A stretch of 64,000 bases of DNA from contig JADNRZ010000007.1 of the NCBI GenBank assembly GCA_015501605.1, forward strand, positions 1,426,001 to 1,490,000, given 5' to 3'. The DNA comes from Panaeolus papilionaceus (taxonomy: Eukaryota > Basidiomycota > Agaricomycetes > Agaricales). Positions 59,055 through 64,000 of the stretch are shown in pieces. How positions within the stretch are numbered: the first letter of the stretch is position 1; every line of letters begins with the position of its first letter. Made by a program: the position numbers and the translations under genes. The notes under the pieces were generated by a model. That model saw only the letters and a program-made list of their open reading frames with translations. It ran no database searches and had not been told where the DNA came from.

Positions 59055-61739
59055 TTTAGTTAATGGGAGCAGGAAAGGGATAAGTCCGGGGGCGTTGGGG
59101 GGTTATATATGTCTTTGCCGGTTATGGGATCTGCAGGATACTTATTCTACGGGGGAGATGGATCAGTTGATCGTTTAGAACGGAAGAATGGTGTCGTTTG
59201 TATACGATGCGGGATATCTACTCGTGGCATTATCAGCAACAGAAATATGCAGGAATCTCGAAATTGAAAACGGCTGCTGAGCTAACGGCATTTTCGGTCT
59301 CTCTCCGACGGTCCTCTTTGCATCTGAACCACGCGTAAAATATGTCATCAACTACATATCACTAAAAAGGAAGGAAGTGCTAATCCCAAGGCTTTAACTC
59401 AAACCGGCCCTTTTCGGCAAGATTTAAGATGTGAACCTGAATTAGGAATTCAGAGCCCATGAGATCTGGCTCTTATTTTATTTTATTTTTTTCCCGGGGT
59501 TTTCTTTGATCTCGTCCCTGTTGGGAGTTATCCAGCCGTTCCCATACGGGCCCCGTAACCGACCCTCATCGAGTCCATAGCGACCTCTCGTTATTACATT
59601 AACTTTTATAATCCACGTCAAAATTCGTTGCTTCCGTTCATTTGCAGGTTCGACTCCCTGCCTCCGGACTTCCCATCCATACATAATAAAAAACATAACA
59701 AAGGGTCTAGTGCGTTTCGTGGTTGAAACTCTGACACAACTGACGGCGGCCTGAACGGTATCTTGCTAATAAACAATCGAAAGCTAAAATTCAGGGCAAT
59801 TTTCCTTCTAGCCTTTTAATTTTCCGTCAGAATTACACGATCGGAATGATACTAGAAGTGTGTCAAAAACATACCGTCGACATGGCAAACGAGGTCCCTC
59901 AAGATTCTCGCCTCCTTCAAGTTGTCTTGTCCTCTGACAAGGGGCACCTCCACCCCCTCTTTCACGGGTCCGTTTTCGATCGTCGATATTTTGACATATC
60001 GTATATCGCCAAACCATACACCCGCCAAAATGTCTTCTGTCATTTCCAAAGCTCATAACATATGCAATTTAAAATATCTCAAGTCTCGCTCCACCTCGAC
60101 ATATACTTATGCATCCCTCCATATATGATTTCAGTCCTTCTGATACAACCCGCATGCTTAGCAATCGAATTAGGTTACCAAGTGGTACTATGGTTTTTCC
60201 ACCTCCACCCACCTCGTCCTCCATGATAAGGAAAATAGGAGCTTCCAAGTAAATTTCTTCCAATTCTGGATTCGCTGGGTGCGCGGGAGCGCTGGCGGCT
60301 CCTGCCTTCCACTGCCGCTTTCGCTTCCTTCGCCACAAACCCCAAAGCGGGGCTCAAATCTAAACTGTATTAATAAAAAGAACTCAAAACATACGTCTCT
60401 GTACCAAACGTCTTTTGAATTGAGGGGGTGGGTACACCAGAGGTTCGCAAAAAAACTTGTGGACATATGCCAAATGACGGCGTGTGTATGTATGGTATCA
60501 CGGAAATCTCTCGATCAAAATTGACCGATTTCGTGAAACACATTAGTTAGATGGACTTTGGTTCCTGAGAAGCAGCGACCTCGATCGCAGACTCGATTCG
60601 GTGGGGGTTCGTCGTGCCAAAACGATTGTAAAACGTCATAATACTCACGAATCAGATATCAAGCTCGCCATCAGGTTCGCCCGAGGCGTCCATCAAAACC
60701 TGCAAGGTTGTGTGGGGAATCGAACCACATCAACAAACCGAATCAAGGGCGTGGTTGGCTCGGGTTGTAATTATGGGTTTGATGATGATCGAGTTCCTTA
60801 AGCTCCTTCTCGGCTCAGGACAGGACAGAACCTGGAGCTTTTGACATCAGCAATCACGTTTTTCCACTTTGCAACATATGCACGCAATCAATAAGACGCA
60901 CAACGGCACTAGTCCTGTCCGAGGCCTCGCATGCACCCAAAAATATTTCTCCTTGACGACACAAATAAATCTCCTTATTTCCTTTCAGTGCTGAAAACAT
61001 AAACACTCCCATCCAAACTTTAATCCTTCGAAAAAATATCACTAAAACAGTAAAGACGACATGTTCGCAGTTGTGTCACTGTTTACATGCCCGTGTTCGT
61101 CGCAACTGGACTTGTCCAAGAATAAAGGAGGTTGCTCGGTACCGACACAATCCCTGGCCAAAAGCGATCTGCCGAAGTTTAAAATAAATCCAATCCAATT
61201 CCAATGGCTCGTCGTGTTTTTCATTTGATATTTATCACAGCAAAAAAGGAGCTTGTAATAGATTGAAAGCAAATAAGAAAGATCATCGTAAGTATAAACT
61301 GTTCAAACAAGGACGGGGGGATATGAAGCCGAGTCTATAATATACCTGTACTTGTGCGTAACATTGACAAGTATAACTACAAAGGAGACGATAGATCGAG
61401 AATAAAGGAAAAAATAACAAGAGTCAGGCAGTTAAGGAGGCGACGGTCGCAGGATACAGAGAAATAGATCAAGAATACGCAAACACAGGAACTAGGGAGC
61501 AGTGGTGAGAGATAATGAGACAACCGTAGGCAGGAAGCGCCATTTGGCGAGAGAATAGAAGTGCAGCTTGTAAGCAGAGCAAACACATTCTCATCCCATA
61601 TTCCCTACAGATCATCAATCTCCACCAACCGTCCGTCTTTTTTTGTTTTCGAGTGCGATGTGCGTCATCGCAAAACGGAGAGCGCAAACTTCATCGTCTT
61701 GGGAGTCTATGGCGAATGAATGAAGGTCCACGAGGGAAT
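59055..61739. other. Gene-free stretch of 2.7 kb
   Basis: Promoter of the XBP1-like gene and 3' flank of ornithine decarboxylase. Short frames without motifs. A T-arm-like GGTTCGACTCC at about 59645 lacks the rest of a tRNA. Confidence 0.35.
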
Positions 61740-63436
61740 TCAAAGACCGTGTCCCGCAGCGGCGAACGCAGCAAGGGTGTTTCTAACCTCAGAGCCGCCC
61801 GCCCCACCCGTGGTGTAGATCACCTTGCTGACCTCGAAGCCATTGAACTGGCTAGCGGCGCAGACAGTGTACGCGCCCATGTTGTCGAATCCAAGCCAGT
61901 CCCCGACCTGGAGGTTGGTTGGGAGCACCGTCTTAGGGGACACGCAGTCGATCGAATCGCACGTCGGACCCCAAACGCTGCACATGTGCTGCGGCTCCGA
62001 AGACGAGACGTGGAAAGAACCATTCATGGACAACACATAAGGATGCTTGACCTGGTGATCAAACAGGATGCAGTTGAACGCCCCATAGACACCATCGTTG
62101 ATGTAATCTAGGCGGGGGAACAACCCGTGAGCACTGTCTCGACACGAAAGGCGGATAAGAAAAGGTTACTCACACATCACAGCTGGTTTTTCGTCATCAG
62201 AATCAGAATCAGCTGCAGCAGTAGCAGCAGCGGCGTTTGCAGCAGCACATGCATCCGGAGCTCCAGCCGGTTCCGAACCAGCCAAAGGTGCCCTCCTAGC
62301 AATGATATTGGCAGCAAGCTTGAATGCCTTGGATACGTAGAACCTGCCCGGCTCCGCAATGATCTTGATCCCCTCACGCGCCCTGTCGGGGAAATATCGG
62401 CTAATAGCCTGCTTGAGCACACAAGCTGCGTTTTCGAATAGGCCATCTTCAAATCCGCCCCCTACGTCGAGTAGGCTGAAGCTATAACCCGCTTCTTTCC
62501 CCATATCAAAGACAGAGCGCGCCCGCTTGATCGCGTCGTCATAAACAGTGGGGTCGTAGCACCCACTGCCCACGTGAAAGCTGACGCCAATAACGTCCAG
62601 GTTCAGCTCCTTAGCTTTGGCAAGCAATCCGGGGACAGTCACAAGCGGAGCGCCGAACTTGATGCCGAACGCGCACAAGCTCTTTGAGTCGTCGGTGAGG
62701 ATACGGATAACGACCTGCGCGCGGGGGTGAGAGCGCGCGATCTTATAAAGCTCGTCGGAGTTGTCGAAGGTCATCTTGTTGACGCCCATCTTGGCTGCAT
62801 TGCGAATGAAAGAAACAGCCTTGCAGGGATTGGCGAAAATAATGTTAGAAGGATCGATGCCGCCAACGTCGAGGACTTGAGAAATTTCGTTGTTGGATGC
62901 GCAATCAAAGCCCGCTCCCATAGCTGCCAAAAGACGAATGACATAGGGGTCTGGGTTACACTTGACGGCTGTGGAAAAACGAGATTAGGTCGGAAAAAGT
63001 TCGCTAAATGGTTTATGACGACAGACTAACCATAGAACGGTTGGATCTCCGGGAGAGCAGAAACCCATCTTTGGTGTTGCCTGTAGACCTGGCTGAGGTC
63101 CGCCACGAAGAAAGCTTTCTCAGCATCTGGTTCGTGATCAGCGGCGAGACGACTGGCATTCATGATGCCGTTGCGGAGATGGACCTCTGGGTGTCCATGT
63201 AGAAGAGGAGGCAGACTTGGGAAGATGTTTTCTTGAAGGGTGACGTGAGAGTCAAGGGTCAAAGAAGAACCTGTGGCAGTTACACGCAAAGGTGGGGAAG
63301 TGGACAGTATGTCATTGACGATCGCGTTTGTTGCCCAGGATAGATTACTTTCGTGGAACCTGGGATGCTTATCCGAGGTTGCCGATAAAGTAAAATCAAT
63401 CGGGTTGGTGGCAGATAATGTTTCTATGCGAGACAT
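61740..63436 (-). CDS. ODC1: Ornithine decarboxylase
   Basis: Three exons (63031-63436, 62174-62968, 61740-62107) encode 522 residues from the ATG for MSRIETLSATN. This is the fold-III PLP enzyme that makes putrescine from ornithine, the first step of polyamine synthesis. The PLP Lys lies in FYAVKCNPDPYV, formed across the first splice junction. FHVGSGC, DVGGGFEDG and EPGRFYV bind the cofactor phosphate and ring. WGPTCDSID holds the active-site Cys, and YYINDGVYGAFN crosses the second junction. A variable loop near 360-400 is expanded with Ala and acidic residues (CAAANAAAATAAADSDSDDE). The reading frame stays open upstream to an ATG at 63718, so an extended N-terminus of 94 residues cannot be excluded. 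Fungal ODCs are usually controlled by antizyme and polyamine level. Confidence 0.93.
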
Positions 63437-64000
63437 GTCGTTTTTGGAAAGAGGTTTATCAGAGTCTATCTTGTCTAAGGATGCGTTTTGGCGATAAGGA
63501 TTAAAGAAATAAAAAGAGACCGAGACGAGGTTGCGCAACAAGCGGGTGAGTAGTTCCGTAATTGTAGAGTGCAAGTTTTGTTGGTAAGGCGTTGACAGTG
63601 TGCAGTAGAATGAGAACAGGTGATACAACAAGGGGGTGAGTAGATCCGTGGTTGCTAAAAGTTTTGGTGTAGGGTTTAGGAAAGGTTTGGGCGATGGGTT
63701 GAACGGGGAATCAATCAATCTAGGTTGCTTGTGTTAACCCGAATTACCGAACCTGACCGCCGCGGTCGATGGGCGAGCCGGGCGGGAGAGGACGGCAAAC
63801 GTTTGGGGTTGTCAGACGATGTGGGCTCCTCGCTCCCTGTTCAGCGAGGATAGGCTTAAGGGCGATTGAGAGGGGTTGGGGCAGAAGTAAGAAAGGGCGG
63901 TTTGAGGAGGAATCGGGTTGGATTGATAGCTATATAAACGATTTCGGACGTAGGTCCTGTCAGGGAGGTTCACCTGCGTTAGATTTGTCAAAGATCAGCC
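63437..64000. promoter_or_regulatory. Long 5' leader and promoter of ornithine decarboxylase
   Basis: On the minus strand a TATA-like TTTATATAG (63930-63938) lies about 500 bp before the chosen start, implying a leader of some 450 nt. The leader contains an imperfect direct repeat (near 63537-63567 and 63627-63657, offset 90 bp) and no stop codon in the ODC frame from 63718 on. Confidence 0.45.

Noticed and set aside
59630..59680. T-arm-like sequence GGTTCGACTCC suggesting a tRNA
   Set aside because: No matching D-arm, anticodon stem or acceptor pairing could be drawn upstream.
60715..60760. GGAATCGAACCACA on the plus strand, resembling a reverse-strand tRNA T-loop
   Set aside because: The stem has the wrong loop length and no cloverleaf can be completed around it.
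1..64000. CRISPR array, bacterial operon features or rRNA
   Set aside because: Not expected in a fungal nuclear region, and no regular spaced repeats or rRNA signatures were seen.

Overview
This window is nuclear DNA of a filamentous basidiomycete, probably an agaricomycete. Nearly every gene is split by GT-AG introns of about 45-70 nt, exons can be as short as 7-18 nt, and the gene set is typically fungal: a Pho87/90/91-type SPX phosphate transporter, an XBP1-like KilA-N/APSES factor, a basidiomycete-style BTB protein, a long-tailed arrestin, ornithine decarboxylase, AP endonuclease 2, Coa6 and mitochondrial uL30. Species cannot be named from sequence alone. Exon boundaries were derived by hand from splice signals, reading-frame phase and, where possible, comparison between paralogues.

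Positions 1-15000 hold the accessory part: four head-to-tail paralogues (here A, B, C, D), all on the minus strand. Where readable, they share an N-terminal TGG...HAN (or NGG...HH) motif, a two-part core (GYPLWxPEC plus NGDIRLVxGCDK...WGM) and a short HPAD...DDDW module. They then diverge: B ends in a helical region, C carries two Sin3-like PAH domains, basic nuclear-localisation-like stretches and a coiled coil, and D is fused in frame to an alpha/beta hydrolase with a GHSTGG nucleophile elbow. A is a decayed copy (nonsense codon, lost splice sites). C is one base out of frame at the most conserved motif. B and D look intact. This family is the best candidate for an undescribed modular system.

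Positions 15000-33000 mix small housekeeping genes (MRPL33/uL30m, BTB protein, COA6, a Ser-rich hypothetical protein, APN2, a SUMO-targeted-ubiquitin-ligase-like RING protein) with two well-bounded non-autonomous DNA transposons. One is 976 bp with perfect 155-bp terminal inverted repeats and 9-bp target duplications (Mutator-like). The other is a 367-bp MITE with 8-bp target duplications and regularly spaced CCGGAC motifs.

Positions 33500-42700 carry two large minus-strand genes: an arrestin-domain protein with a ~1200-residue disordered tail and a membrane-anchored protein with a degenerate (pseudo)kinase domain. Positions 46400-64000 hold a leucine-rich F-box-like protein, the SPX transporter, the XBP1-like factor and ornithine decarboxylase, separated by gene-poor stretches of 2-4 kb in which I found nothing coding.
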